A stretch of 10,391 bases of DNA from NCBI GenBank assembly GCA_031278755.1, contig JAITJV010000012.1, positions 1 to 10,391 on the forward strand, in the 5' to 3' direction. The translations under genes and the position numbers were made by a program. Shown here one piece after another: positions 1 through 7,226 of the stretch (position 1 is the stretch's first letter; the number at the start of each line of letters is the position of its first letter). The DNA comes from Treponema sp. GTDB lineage: Bacteria; Spirochaetota; Spirochaetia; Treponematales; Breznakiellaceae. The notes below the pieces were generated by a model, which worked only from the letters and a program-made list of their open reading frames with translations, ran no database searches and was not told where the DNA came from.

Positions 1-3000
1 TGATCCCTTCAATGGCAAAATCCGATCCGTTGGGATTGTCGGGTTCCGATTCGGCCGGACGGCCTTCGGCATCTGCATAGCAGAAAGCGATCTGGGCCGC
101 CCCAAAAAGCGCCTCCCCCTCTTCCCGGCCGATAACAAGGCGGCCTTCACCGTGGCTTACCGGAAGCAGATGCACCGCGCCTTCTTCCTCCAGCGAGAGC
201 CATGGCGAATGTGTTGACATGACGCGGGTGCGCACCATACGTGAAACATGCCGGCCTATACGGTTATGGGCAAGGGTAGGCATGGAAGCATCCGCGCTGC
301 GGTACCGTCCGTACGGAACAAGCCCCAGTTTGATCAGGGCCTGAAAACCGTTGCATATCCCCAGCATAAGGCCGTCCCGTTTTTCAAGAAGCTCCGCAAC
401 CGCTTCGGCAACCGCCCCCGCACGGAGTACATTGGCAATAAATTTACCCGAACCGTCAGGCTCATCGCCCGCGCTGAATCCTCCCGGCAGTGCAAGGATC
501 TGCGCCTCCGATATTGCCGCCGCAATTTCCTTTATTGACCGGGCTATGTCTTCGCGGTTTCTGTTTCTGAAAACAACGAGACGCGTCTGTGCGCCCGCTT
601 CGGTAAAGGCGCGCTCCATATCCCACTCACAGTTGGTCCCGGGAAAAACCGGAAGCACAACCAGCGGCTTTGCGGTACGAAAACGCGAACGGGACGCGCG
701 CGGAATTACGGGAATATTCAGCGGCGTTTTTTTTGCATCGTCCCGGGGCCAATCCGATCTTTGCGGGTACACCTGCAGCAGCGAGGATTCATAGGCATCC
801 AATAAAAGCGACAGGGGAACTTCCGCGGCCGGCAAAACACCGTCCGAAATACGGAACACCTTTTCCGCAATGGTTGTTGCCGCGGTAACAAAAGGGCCCG
901 GGAATATCTTCTTTATATCTTCACCATTTTTCCCCCTGTTACCTGCAATTGCTTTTCCGTCAAGTTCAACAAGCACGGACCCCTGATAATAGACCGGAGA
1001 CACTTCATCGAAAGAACCGGGGTATACTTCAAGTCCTATGTTATTGCCGAAGGCCATTACCGCAAGAGCCGCCGCCGTTCCGCCTGATCCTACAGGATAG
1101 GCCGAACGGATCACGCCGGCGGCCCCGAGTTCCGCAAGAATTTTCATGTTTGACCGGAAGACGCCCCATTCGTCGTCTCCGCCTGACTGGGCAAGGAGGA
1201 TCACCGTATTTCCGCTTCCGCTCAACGCGCCGGATCGGACCAGAGCCGCGGGAACCGTTCCCGCGGCAAAGGCGGCCAGCGACGGCGGCACGGCGATCCG
1301 TATCCCGCGCTCATCGTCGCGGTAGTTTCCCGACATGGAATCTTTGCCGCCTATGGCAGGGACGCCCAGTTCAAGCTGGGCCTCAAGTGCGCCGAGCAGG
1401 GCGGCGGCGGGCTTTCCCCAGCTTTCAGGATCTTCGGGATGTTCAAAATATTCCTGAAAACTGAGGCAAGCTTCCCGGGGGTCGCCGCCGAGGCATGCAA
1501 ATTTTGCCAACGCTTCGCGCACCGCGCCCTTGGAGCCTTCGTATGGATTCCGTTCCGAAAGAAAAGGATCGTAGCCGAAGGTCATGAGGCTTGCGGCAAG
1601 GCTCCGCTTTCCGGTTGAAGGAAGAAGGGCGGCCATCCCGCATTCGGGGGTTCCCTGTCCGCTTCCTCCCCATGGAAAAAGAACGGAAGATCCTCCTATG
1701 GATCCGTCGAAGCGTTCCGCAAGGCCGCGCCTGCTCCCCGAACGGAGGGATCGCAGTTCATTTACAAGTTCGTCAAGCAGCGCACCGTAGTTTTTATCAT
1801 TGCCTCCGGCGCCCGTATTGCCGCAGGCGTTTCCGCGCGTGGGGGGCGGCGGCGCGACAGGAGCCGCCGTGATTACAGGCTGCGCGGAACGGGAAGCGCC
1901 GTTTGAGTCAAGAAAATCCCGCGAAAGGTTGACGATTGTTTTTCCCCGCCAGATCATGCGGAGCCGCGCGCCGCCTGAATTTTCGCCGCCTGACGTAACC
2001 GCCGCGATGACGGCGGCGTCAAGATTTTCGGCGGCCGCCATATTTATACATTCGTCTGCATCGGATGCCGCGGTTACCACCGCCATGCGTTCCTGCGATT
2101 CGGAAATGGCGAGTTCTATTCCGTCAAGGCCGGCGTATTTTTTCGGCACGCTGTCCAGATTGACGTCAAGGCCGCCGGCCAGTTCCCCGACGGCTACAGC
2201 GACTCCCCCCGCGCCGAAGTCATTGCACCGTTTGACAAGGCGTGTAAAACGCGGGTTTCTAAACAGCCGCTGAAGTTTACGTTCCTCAACGGCGTTTCCT
2301 TTCTGCACTTCGGCGCCCGCGGTTTTTACCGATTCTCCGGTGTGGGACTTTGAAGATCCCGTCGCGCCGCCTATGCCGTCCCGTCCTGTTTTGCCTCCAA
2401 GGAGGATCACCACATCCCCCGGCAGAGGCTCTTCACGGCGCACCTGGTCCGCGGGAACCGCGGCAATGACCGCTCCCAGCTCCATGCGTTTTGCAAGAAA
2501 TCCCGGATGGTAAAATTCGGCCACCTGTCCTGTGGCAAGTCCTATCTGGTTCCCGTAGGAAGAATATCCGGCCGCCGCTTCCCGCGCTATTTTCAGTTGG
2601 GGAAGTTTTCCCGGCATGGTTTGGGCGAGGCTCACCCGCGGGTCCCCTCCCCCGGTAATGCGCATGGCCTGATACACATAGGCCCTGCCCGAAAGCGGAT
2701 CGCGTATCGCGCCGCCAAGGCATGTTGCCGCTCCGCCGAAAGGTTCGATCTCGGTTGGATGGTTGTGCGTTTCGTTCTTAAAAAGGAGAAGCCATGGCTC
2801 CGGCGTCCCTCCATCAAATTGGGCGTTTATTTTTATGGTGCACGCATTAATTTCAGCGGATTGATCCACACTCTCCGCCCGTCCGCGTTTTTTCAAAACT
2901 TTGAATCCGACAAGCGCCATGTCCATCAGCGAAACAGGCGGCCCGTCAGCACCGTAAGCCTCACGCCGCGCTTCCATGTAACGCGCCAGCGCTTTTTGTA

Positions 3001-3763
3001 AAACCGGCTTCAGCGGGCCTTCGCCTATCGCTATATTTTCCAAAACAGTTGTAAACGTTGTATGCCGGCAGTGATCCGACCAGTAAGTGTCAAGCACGCG
3101 GAGTTCGGCCAGCGAAGGATCGCGGCCCTCCCGCGCAAAATAGTTCCGGCAGCATTCAAGATCCGCGGCGGACATTGCAAGCGCGTAAGGCCCCGCGTCC
3201 GTACTGCCCGAAGCGAAACCTTCAAGCAGGGGCACATCGGGCGGTTCTGCGGCATCATCCTCAAGCGACAGGGGAATATCCAGGGACGCTTCGCGTGAAT
3301 CAACCGGATTGACAAGGTAGCCTTTGACCGCCTCAAGGGCTTCCGGTGAAAGCGGAGGCCCCTTGAACAGATAAACCGAAGCAGATCTGATCCGCGGCCT
3401 TATGCCCGTAACAAGCTCCGCACACTGCTCCGCGGAATCGGAACGCTGATCGTACTGCCCCGGAAGGTATTCAACGGCGAAACAGCTTTCGCCTTTTTCA
3501 GACGGCGCTTCATCCTGAAAAAAAACAACATCGCACTGCGGTTCAGAAAGGACAGCAGCGGTTATTTTTTCAAAAAAACCGGCATCCTGCGGCGCGATGT
3601 CGTCCGGCGCGGCCGCGTCATAGCGGCGCAGAACGCGCATGCTTTCAAGCCGTGCGAGTTCCGGAAACCGCGTTCCCAGAAAGGCGGCCATATCGTTTTT
3701 AAGGGCAAGAGCTTCGGTATTGAAACCTTCTTTTTTTTCTACATAAACCCGCCTGACTTTCAT
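1..3763 (-). CDS. purL: Phosphoribosylformylglycinamidine synthase (FGAM synthase), clade II single-chain type; C-terminus cut by window edge
   Basis: Catalyses the fourth step of de novo purine synthesis in the cytoplasm: FGAR + glutamine + ATP to FGAM. I translated the minus strand through the whole interval: 1254 codons are open with no frameshift. The N-terminus (MKVRRVYVEKKEGF) matches the style of the ~1240-aa clade II family. Visible landmarks: YWSDHCRHTTF (His about 231), ETHNHPTEIEPFGG (from 331) followed by LGGAIRDPLSG, GGKDSMSG (805-812) in the second synthase half, and a glutamine amidotransferase domain from about 1032 (PVFPGTNCEWD) with nucleophile Cys1137 in LGICNGFQ. The expected catalytic HPE motif near the C-terminus lies beyond position 1. 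A Pro/Gly-rich linker at about 625-658 sits between the synthase halves. The ATG at 3763 is chosen because it gives the family N-terminus. No Shine-Dalgarno precedes it, but a sigma70-like promoter ends 7 bases upstream. The gene is divergent from the nitroreductase. Confidence 0.97.
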   Translation of the reverse strand, partial: MKVRRVYVEKKEGFNTEALALKNDMAAFLGTRFPELARLESMRVLRRYDAAAPDDIAPQDAGFFEKITAAVLSEPQCDVVFFQDEAPSEKGESCFAVEYLPGQYDQRSDSAEQCAELVTGIRPRIRSASVYLFKGPPLSPEALEAVKGYLVNPVDSREASLDIPLSLEDDAAEPPDVPLLEGFASGSTDAGPYALAMSAADLECCRNYFAREGRDPSLAELRVLDTYWSDHCRHTTFTTVLENIAIGEGPLKPVLQKALARYMEARREAYGADGPPVSLMDMALVGFKVLKKRGRAESVDQSAEINACTIKINAQFDGGTPEPWLLLFKNETHNHPTEIEPFGGAATCLGGAIRDPLSGRAYVYQAMRITGGGDPRVSLAQTMPGKLPQLKIAREAAAGYSSYGNQIGLATGQVAEFYHPGFLAKRMELGAVIAAVPADQVRREEPLPGDVVILLGGKTGRDGIGGATGSSKSHTGESVKTAGAEVQKGNAVEERKLQRLFRNPRFTRLVKRCNDFGAGGVAVAVGELAGGLDVNLDSVPKKYAGLDGIELAISESQERMAVVTAASDADECINMAAAENLDAAVIAAVTSGGENSGGARLRMIWRGKTIVNLSRDFLDSNGASRSAQPVITAAPVAPPPPTRGNACGNTGAGGNDKNYGALLDELVNELRSLRSGSRRGLAERFDGSIGGSSVLFPWGGSGQGTPECGMAALLPSTGKRSLAASLMTFGYDPFLSERNPYEGSKGAVREALAKFACLGGDPREACLSFQEYFEHPEDPESWGKPAAALLGALEAQLELGVPAIGGKDSMSGNYRDDERGIRIAVPPSLAAFAAGTVPAALVRSGALSGSGNTVILLAQSGGDDEWGVFRSNMKILAELGAAGVIRSAYPVGSGGTAAALAVMAFGNNIGLEVYPGSFDEVSPVYYQGSVLVELDGKAIAGNRGKNGEDIKKIFPGPFVTAATTIAEKVFRISDGVLPAAEVPLSLLLDAYESSLLQVYPQRSDWPRDDAKKTPLNIPVIPRASRSRFRTAKPLVVLPVFPGTNCEWDMERAFTEAGAQTRLVVFRNRNREDIARSIKEIAAAISEAQILALPGGFSAGDEPDGSGKFIANVLRAGAVAEAVAELLEKRDGLMLGICNGFQALIKLGLVPYGRYRSADASMPTLAHNRIGRHVSRMVRTRVMSTHSPWLSLEEEGAVHLLPVSHGEGRLVIGREEGEALFGAAQIAFCYADAEGRPAESEPDNPNGSDFAIEGI

Positions 3764-3770
3764 TGGGCAC

Positions 3771-3799
3771 AGTATATCAATAATTGGAATGCGGATCAA
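3771..3799 (-). promoter_or_regulatory. Predicted sigma70 promoter of purL, implying a leaderless mRNA
   Basis: On the minus strand, TTGATC (3799-3794) is followed by a 17-base spacer and TATACT (3776-3771). Only 7 bases separate the -10 box from the purL ATG, so transcription would begin at or next to the start codon. This is a pattern match only; no transcript data are available. Confidence 0.55.
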
Positions 3800-3822
3800 T
3801 TCGCCGCTTGACCTTTTTGAAT

Positions 3823-3838
3823 AATTGACATGGCAATT
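3823..3838. promoter_or_regulatory. 16-bp near-perfect palindrome, candidate operator
   Basis: AATTGACATGGCAATT is symmetric at all but one base pair (AATTG-a-CATG-g-CAATT). It contains the -35 box of the nitroreductase promoter and lies 24 bp from the purL -35 box. A repressor bound here would block the nitroreductase promoter and might also affect purL. I cannot name the regulator. Confidence 0.35.
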
Positions 3839-3854
3839 AAGATATTGATATTCT
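3825..3854 (+). promoter_or_regulatory. Predicted sigma70 promoter of the nitroreductase gene
   Basis: A consensus -35 TTGACA (3825-3830), an 18-base spacer and a -10 TATTCT (3849-3854) give a predicted start near 3861. The leader would be about 27 bases and includes the GGGAGG Shine-Dalgarno at 3876-3881. The promoter is back-to-back with that of purL. Confidence 0.65.
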
Positions 3855-3887
3855 AAAGGCGCAAACAATACAAGCGGGAGGTACAAA

Positions 3888-4406
3888 ATGAATTTTAAAG
3901 AACTTGCGGTCTGCCGGTATTCGGTAAGGAAATTCAAGCCTGTCATGGTTGAGAAAGAAAAGCTGGACATAGTGCTGGAGGCCGGACGAAACGCCCCCAC
4001 TGCGGCAAACAAACAGCCCCAGAGAATAGTGGTTATTTACAATGAGGAAGGCTATAAAAAAATAGACGGCTGTACACCCTGCCGCTTTAACGCTCCGGTA
4101 GTGCTTCTGGTTTGTTTCGATAAAAATGAATGCTGGGTCAGGCCCGGTGACGGCGAACATTCCGGCTGGGTGGACGCCAGCATCGTTGCTGCCCAAATGA
4201 TGCTTCAGGCGGCGGATTTGGGCCTGGGAACTACCTGGGTAATGTACTTTAACGCCGCCAAAGTTGTTGAAGAATTCCGCCTTCCGCAAAACATCGTGCC
4301 CGCCGCGCTGCTGCCCCTTGGCTATCCCGCGGATGACGCCGCTCCCGGCGAAGATCATCTCAAGAGACTGCCGCGGGAAAAACTTGTATTTTTTGAAAAG
4401 CTCTGA
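3888..4406 (+). CDS. Nitroreductase-family FMN-dependent oxidoreductase (short form)
   Basis: A 172-residue cytoplasmic flavoprotein of the NAD(P)H-dependent nitroreductase fold. The family reduces nitroaromatics, quinones or flavins; the substrate cannot be told from sequence. The N-terminus CRYSVRKF carries the usual FMN phosphate-binding Arg10-Ser12-Arg14 pattern. Residues 35-45 (NAPTAANKQPQ) form the second FMN-contact segment. The C-terminal LPLGYPADDAAP motif (from about 146) is typical. The centre (DASIVAAQMMLQAADLGLGTTW) is the conserved helix plus the Gly-rich turn near the flavin. The ATG at 3888 has a strong GGGAGG Shine-Dalgarno 6 bases upstream. The gene has its own promoter and stands alone: divergent from purL and convergent with the MATE gene. 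The length is normal for the compact subfamily. Its promoter overlaps a palindrome that may be an operator, consistent with inducible expression, but that is inference. Confidence 0.9.
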   Translation: MNFKELAVCRYSVRKFKPVMVEKEKLDIVLEAGRNAPTAANKQPQRIVVIYNEEGYKKIDGCTPCRFNAPVVLLVCFDKNECWVRPGDGEHSGWVDASIVAAQMMLQAADLGLGTTWVMYFNAAKVVEEFRLPQNIVPAALLPLGYPADDAAPGEDHLKRLPREKLVFFEKL

Positions 4407-4424
4407 AAATTAAAGTTTTTAGAG
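4401..4424. terminator. AT-rich hairpin between convergent genes, possible weak terminator
   Basis: A stem pairs CTCTGAAAA with TTTTTAGAG (9 pairs, one G-T) around a TTAAAG loop. It overlaps the nitroreductase stop codon. No T-run follows on the plus strand. On the minus strand a short T-rich stretch (CTTTTC) follows. It sits where a bidirectional terminator for the nitroreductase and MATE genes would be expected, but the stem is weak. Confidence 0.25.
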
Positions 4425-4461
4425 GTTCCCTGTGTAACATCAGGAAGGATACGCCGGTATT

Positions 4462-5850
4462 TCACTCCGCCAAATCTTTATACAGCGCCCGCAGGCCCAG
4501 GGGAAGGGAAAGAATAAAGGTAAAAAGATCCGCAAAGGGCGCGGCAAACAGTATGCCCGGCACATGAAAAAGCGGCGTCAATATGAGGAGCAGGGGGATG
4601 AGGAAAAGGCCCTGGCGCGCAAAGGCGAGTATGCTTGCGGGCACGGCCTTGCCCATTGTCTGAAGCATCATATTGTTAAGGACTATCCATCCCGAAAGAG
4701 GCAGCGTAAAGCTCTGGAGCCGCAGGGCCAGCGCGCCTATTCTGATAAGTTCCGCATCATCCTTTCTGAAGAATGCGATGACAAGCGGCGCGAAAGCAAA
4801 GCCCAGGACGGACAGCGCAAGAAGGAGGACGCTTGTAACGCACAGGCAGAACCTGAAAGCCTTTCTTACCCGGCCGTACAGTTTCGCCCCGTAATTAAAG
4901 CCGCATACAGGCTGAAAGCCCTGCCCAAGTCCGATAAGGGCGGCCCCCGCAATCATCACCACGCGGTTGACAATGGAAACGGCGGCAATTACTTCGTCGC
5001 CGTAAGGACCGGCCGCGCGGTTAAGACAGACGGCGGCAAGGCTCATGCAGGTCTGCCGCAGCAGCGAAGGAGAACCGCCCTTCACTATGTTTATGTAGAC
5101 CGTTTTGCCTGGAGAAAAATTCCGCGGCAGAATGGAAAGATTCTGTTTTCCCGCGCAGCTTATGACAAAGAGCAGAATACAACTTACCGTCTGGCTTATC
5201 ATGGTAGCCAGCGCGGCGCCCGCAACCCCCATGTGAAGCACAAAAATAAAAACCGGGTCGAGGATCACATTAAGCGCCGCTCCGCAGGTCATGCCTATCA
5301 TTCCCCAGAAGGCGCTTCCCTGAAAACGCAGGAGGTTGTTAAGCATAAGCGAAGCAACCATAAAGGGAGCGCCCAAAAGAACAAAACGCAGGTAGGATAC
5401 GGCATAGGGCAGTATGGTCGGGGTGGCTCCGAGCATGGATGCAAGCGGTGAAAGAAAAACTGAACCAAAAACAGCGACAACGCTTCCCGCAATAAAAGAT
5501 GAGAAAAACCCGACGGCCGCCATTTTTCCGGCGCCGCTGTCTTTGCCCGATCCCAATGCCCGGGAAATATAACTGCCGGCCCCCTGCCCGAAGAAAAAAC
5601 CAAGCGCCTGTATCACATTCATCAGTGAAAAGCTCACCCCGACGGCCGCCGTCTCTGTTGTGCCGAGGTATCCGACAAAGTAAGTATCGGCCGCATTGTA
5701 CATGGCTGTTATCATCATGATGATCACGGTGGGAACGGCCATGCGGAGTACAAGTTTCTCCACGGGCGCGGAGGTCATCATTTCAAATTTAGCGTCCAGG
5801 GTTCTCTCCGTAAGGCCGCGTTGCGCGTCCTGCCGCGGCGCGATCCGCAA
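4462..5850 (-). CDS. MATE-family multidrug/cation antiporter
   Basis: An inner-membrane protein expected to have 12 transmembrane helices, exporting drugs or metabolites in exchange for Na+ or H+. The first helix region (KLVLRMAVPTVIIMMITAMYN) followed by ADTYFVGYLGT and ETAAVGVSFS is characteristic of MATE proteins. The second half begins with the equivalent repeat (KGGSPSLLRQTCMSLAAVCLNRA) and includes GLGQGFQPVCGFNYGAK, a well-known MATE signature. The start is uncertain. TTG at 5850 gives 462 residues but overlaps msrA by 62 bases. ATG at 5781 gives 439 residues and removes the overlap, but cuts off KFEMM, which resembles the N-terminus of many relatives as I remember them. A GGAG lies 4-8 bases before a CTG at 5799, a rare but possible start. 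I list the longest canonical form. The gene follows msrA and is probably in the same transcript. The substrate is unknown. Confidence 0.92.
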   Translation of the reverse strand: MRIAPRQDAQRGLTERTLDAKFEMMTSAPVEKLVLRMAVPTVIIMMITAMYNAADTYFVGYLGTTETAAVGVSFSLMNVIQALGFFFGQGAGSYISRALGSGKDSGAGKMAAVGFFSSFIAGSVVAVFGSVFLSPLASMLGATPTILPYAVSYLRFVLLGAPFMVASLMLNNLLRFQGSAFWGMIGMTCGAALNVILDPVFIFVLHMGVAGAALATMISQTVSCILLFVISCAGKQNLSILPRNFSPGKTVYINIVKGGSPSLLRQTCMSLAAVCLNRAAGPYGDEVIAAVSIVNRVVMIAGAALIGLGQGFQPVCGFNYGAKLYGRVRKAFRFCLCVTSVLLLALSVLGFAFAPLVIAFFRKDDAELIRIGALALRLQSFTLPLSGWIVLNNMMLQTMGKAVPASILAFARQGLFLIPLLLILTPLFHVPGILFAAPFADLFTFILSLPLGLRALYKDLAE

Positions 5851-6373
5851 GAGCGGCCTTCAGGTTCCTGAAGGTTCCGCTTCCTATGTGGCAATAGCCG
5901 CCGGGATTTTTGTCAAGGTATTTCTGGTGATATTCTTCTGCGGGATAATAATTTTTAAGGGGTTTTGCCTCAACGGCGACAGGCTCGCCGCGTTTATCAT
6001 GCAGCCGGCATTTTTCCCGCAGCCTTGCAAGGGAAGCTTCGATGACGGGGAAATCCTTTTCGTCCGTATAATACACACCGGTCCGGTACTGCGTTCCAAC
6101 ATCATGGCCCTGCCGGTTTACCGACACAGGATCGACGGCTTCATAAAAAAGTTCCAGCAGAAAAGAAAGATCGAGAACTTCCGGATCGTAGATCACTTTT
6201 ACCGTCTCGGCATGTCCGGTATTCCTGAAACAAACATCCTCGTAAAGGGGGGCCTCCGTCCCGCCGTTGGCATAGCCGGCCTGAGTTTCGGCAACGCCGG
6301 GGATAAGCGAAAGGTATTTTTCCACCCCCCAGAAACAGCCGCCCGCAAGGTAAATTTCTTTCACTTTTTTCAT
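5789..6373 (-). CDS. msrA: Peptide-methionine (S)-S-oxide reductase MsrA
   Basis: Reduces the S-epimer of methionine sulfoxide in oxidised proteins, using thioredoxin. The 194-residue protein has the GGCFWGVE motif with nucleophile Cys13, then GYANGG (33-38), the GHAETV segment (53-58), the GTQYRTGVYYT motif (93-103), and GGYCHI (158-163) with Cys161 as a candidate resolving cysteine. The C-terminal tail (about 170-194) is basic and unconserved. It overlaps the possible start region of the downstream MATE gene. No MsrB domain is fused, although fused MsrA-MsrB proteins exist in some treponemes. The start is ATG at 6373, because the family sequence begins at once and no Shine-Dalgarno or better start is present. 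A perfect TATAAT lies 10 bases upstream. Divergent from adk. Oxidative-stress repair is the clear role. Confidence 0.95.
   Translation of the reverse strand: MKKVKEIYLAGGCFWGVEKYLSLIPGVAETQAGYANGGTEAPLYEDVCFRNTGHAETVKVIYDPEVLDLSFLLELFYEAVDPVSVNRQGHDVGTQYRTGVYYTDEKDFPVIEASLARLREKCRLHDKRGEPVAVEAKPLKNYYPAEEYHQKYLDKNPGGYCHIGSGTFRNLKAALADRAAAGRATRPYGENPGR
5857..5874. repeat. 18-bp perfect inverted repeat within the msrA 3' end
   Basis: CCTTCAGG and CCTGAAGG flank a TT centre. On the mRNA (minus strand) this could form a hairpin just upstream of the TTG at 5850. The 3' arm contains AAGG, the only Shine-Dalgarno-like sequence for that TTG. It may be a translational control element for the MATE gene, or a chance result of the codons. 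Confidence 0.35.
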
Positions 6374-6383
6374 TATTATTTAT

Positions 6384-6389
6384 ATTATA
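6384..6389 (-). promoter_or_regulatory. Consensus -10 box of msrA
   Basis: TATAAT on the minus strand ends 10 bases before the msrA ATG, implying a leader of only about 3-5 bases and no room for a Shine-Dalgarno. I find no good -35 box at 16-18 bases (the hexamer at 6412-6407 is TAGAGA), so an activator may be needed if this is the promoter. Confidence 0.4.
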
Positions 6390-6440
6390 GAACCATCGGG
6401 CAAAAATCTCTACTTGCATCGGGCGGTCCTGAAAACCCAA

Positions 6441-6453
6441 CCGGAATTTCCGG
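6441..6453. promoter_or_regulatory. 13-bp palindrome, possible operator upstream of adk
   Basis: CCGGAA and TTCCGG flank a single T. It lies 3 bases before the candidate adk -35 box and about 50 bases upstream of the msrA -10 box. Its location between divergent promoters is suggestive, but one short palindrome may be chance. Confidence 0.25.
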
Positions 6454-6456
6454 AGC

Positions 6457-6486
6457 TTCACATTAACACGGATTTCAGGATAGACT
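6457..6486 (+). promoter_or_regulatory. Candidate adk promoter
   Basis: TTCACA (6457-6462, 5 of 6 consensus) is followed by an 18-base spacer and TAGACT (6481-6486, 4 of 6). It would give a leader of about 60 bases before the adk start. The match is moderate; another promoter is possible. Confidence 0.35.
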
Positions 6487-6554
6487 ACAGGAACTTCCAA
6501 AAGCCGGAGTTTTTGTTATGGGCGCCGTCAGGCGGCCCGTATAAAGGAGCCGCA

Positions 6555-7199
6555 ATGAACCTTATTTTCCTTGGCCCCCCCGGAGCGGGAAAGGGCACCC
6601 TGGCCGCAAAAGCGGTGGACATTCTTAAGCTGCAGGGCGTCTTGTCGCCGCATATCAGCACGGGGAATATTTTCCGCGCGGCCATCGCCGCAAAAAGCCC
6701 GCTGGGCCTCAAGGTAAAGGCGATCATAGACGCGGGTAAACTTGTTGACGACGATACAACCATAGAACTGGTGAGGGAACGGCTCGCCCGGGATGACGCA
6801 AAAAAAGGTTACATTCTGGACGGCTTTCCCCGGACCATAGCGCAGGCCGAAGCTCTTGCCGGTTTTTCGGCGGTGGACAAGGTGGTGAATTTCGACATCC
6901 CCGATTCAGGCGTTCTTGAACGGCTCGGAGGCCGCCGGGTCTGCCGGAAATGCGGCCACAACTTCCACATGATATTCGACAGGCCCAAAGCGGAAGGCGT
7001 CTGCGATCACTGCGGCGGCGAAGTCTATACCCGCGACGACGACAAACCGGAAGCGGTTCAAAAACGCCTTGAAGTGTACCGCGCACAGACCGCCCCCCTC
7101 ATCGACTACTACCGCAAACAGGATCTTTTGATCGATGTTGACGCCAGGCCGGCGGTGGATCAGGTTGTGGAAAATTTCAAACACAGCCTGGGGCTGTGA
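6555..7199 (+). CDS. adk: Adenylate kinase, long form with a four-cysteine zinc LID
   Basis: Interconverts ATP + AMP and 2 ADP in the cytoplasm, keeping adenylate nucleotides balanced. The 214-residue length is standard for the long form. Landmarks in order: P-loop GPPGAGKGT (7-15), STGNIFR (35-41) in the AMP-binding region, DGFPRT (89-94), then GGRRVC opening the LID domain. Cys130, Cys133, Cys150 and Cys153 form a C-X2-C...C-X2-C site expected to bind structural zinc. The start is the ATG at 6555, preceded by AAGGAG with a 5-base spacing and giving the canonical N-terminus. The frame is open further upstream, but that part lacks family similarity. It is divergent from msrA and convergent with rlmE, so probably monocistronic. 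Confidence 0.98.
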   Translation: MNLIFLGPPGAGKGTLAAKAVDILKLQGVLSPHISTGNIFRAAIAAKSPLGLKVKAIIDAGKLVDDDTTIELVRERLARDDAKKGYILDGFPRTIAQAEALAGFSAVDKVVNFDIPDSGVLERLGGRRVCRKCGHNFHMIFDRPKAEGVCDHCGGEVYTRDDDKPEAVQKRLEVYRAQTAPLIDYYRKQDLLIDVDARPAVDQVVENFKHSLGL

Positions 7200-7226
7200 C
7201 CAGGGCGTATACAAGGTTTACTTAAA

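Larger units (their letters stand above)
6374..6554. other. Divergent msrA/adk intergenic region
   Basis: This 181-base stretch has no credible gene. It contains the msrA -10 box near its left end, a 13-bp palindrome (6441-6453), a candidate adk promoter (6457-6486) and the adk Shine-Dalgarno AAGGAG (6544-6549). An in-frame extension of adk back to TTG at 6414 is open, but it does not resemble adenylate kinase and I treat it as non-coding. Confidence 0.6.

Noticed and set aside
351..2273. Several plus-strand frames of 70-170 codons opposite purL
   Set aside because: Their products are Arg/Pro/Ser-rich and domain-free, and the minus strand encodes continuous PurL throughout.
4564..5451. A 295-codon plus-strand open frame opposite the MATE gene
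   Set aside because: It is antisense to a clear membrane transporter, its product is a Lys/Arg/Gln/His-rich mixture without domains, and no SD precedes it. It is a shadow of the codon pattern on the other strand.
6492..6517. Stem AACTTCC/GGAGTT followed by a T-rich stretch upstream of adk, resembling an attenuator
   Set aside because: The stem is six pairs with a bulge, the T-run is interrupted by G, and no leader peptide or ligand-binding structure is visible.
6414..6554. N-terminal extension of adk by 47 codons from TTG 6414
   Set aside because: Adenylate kinases begin directly at the MNLIFLGPPG segment, and the ATG at 6555 has a well-placed AAGGAG.
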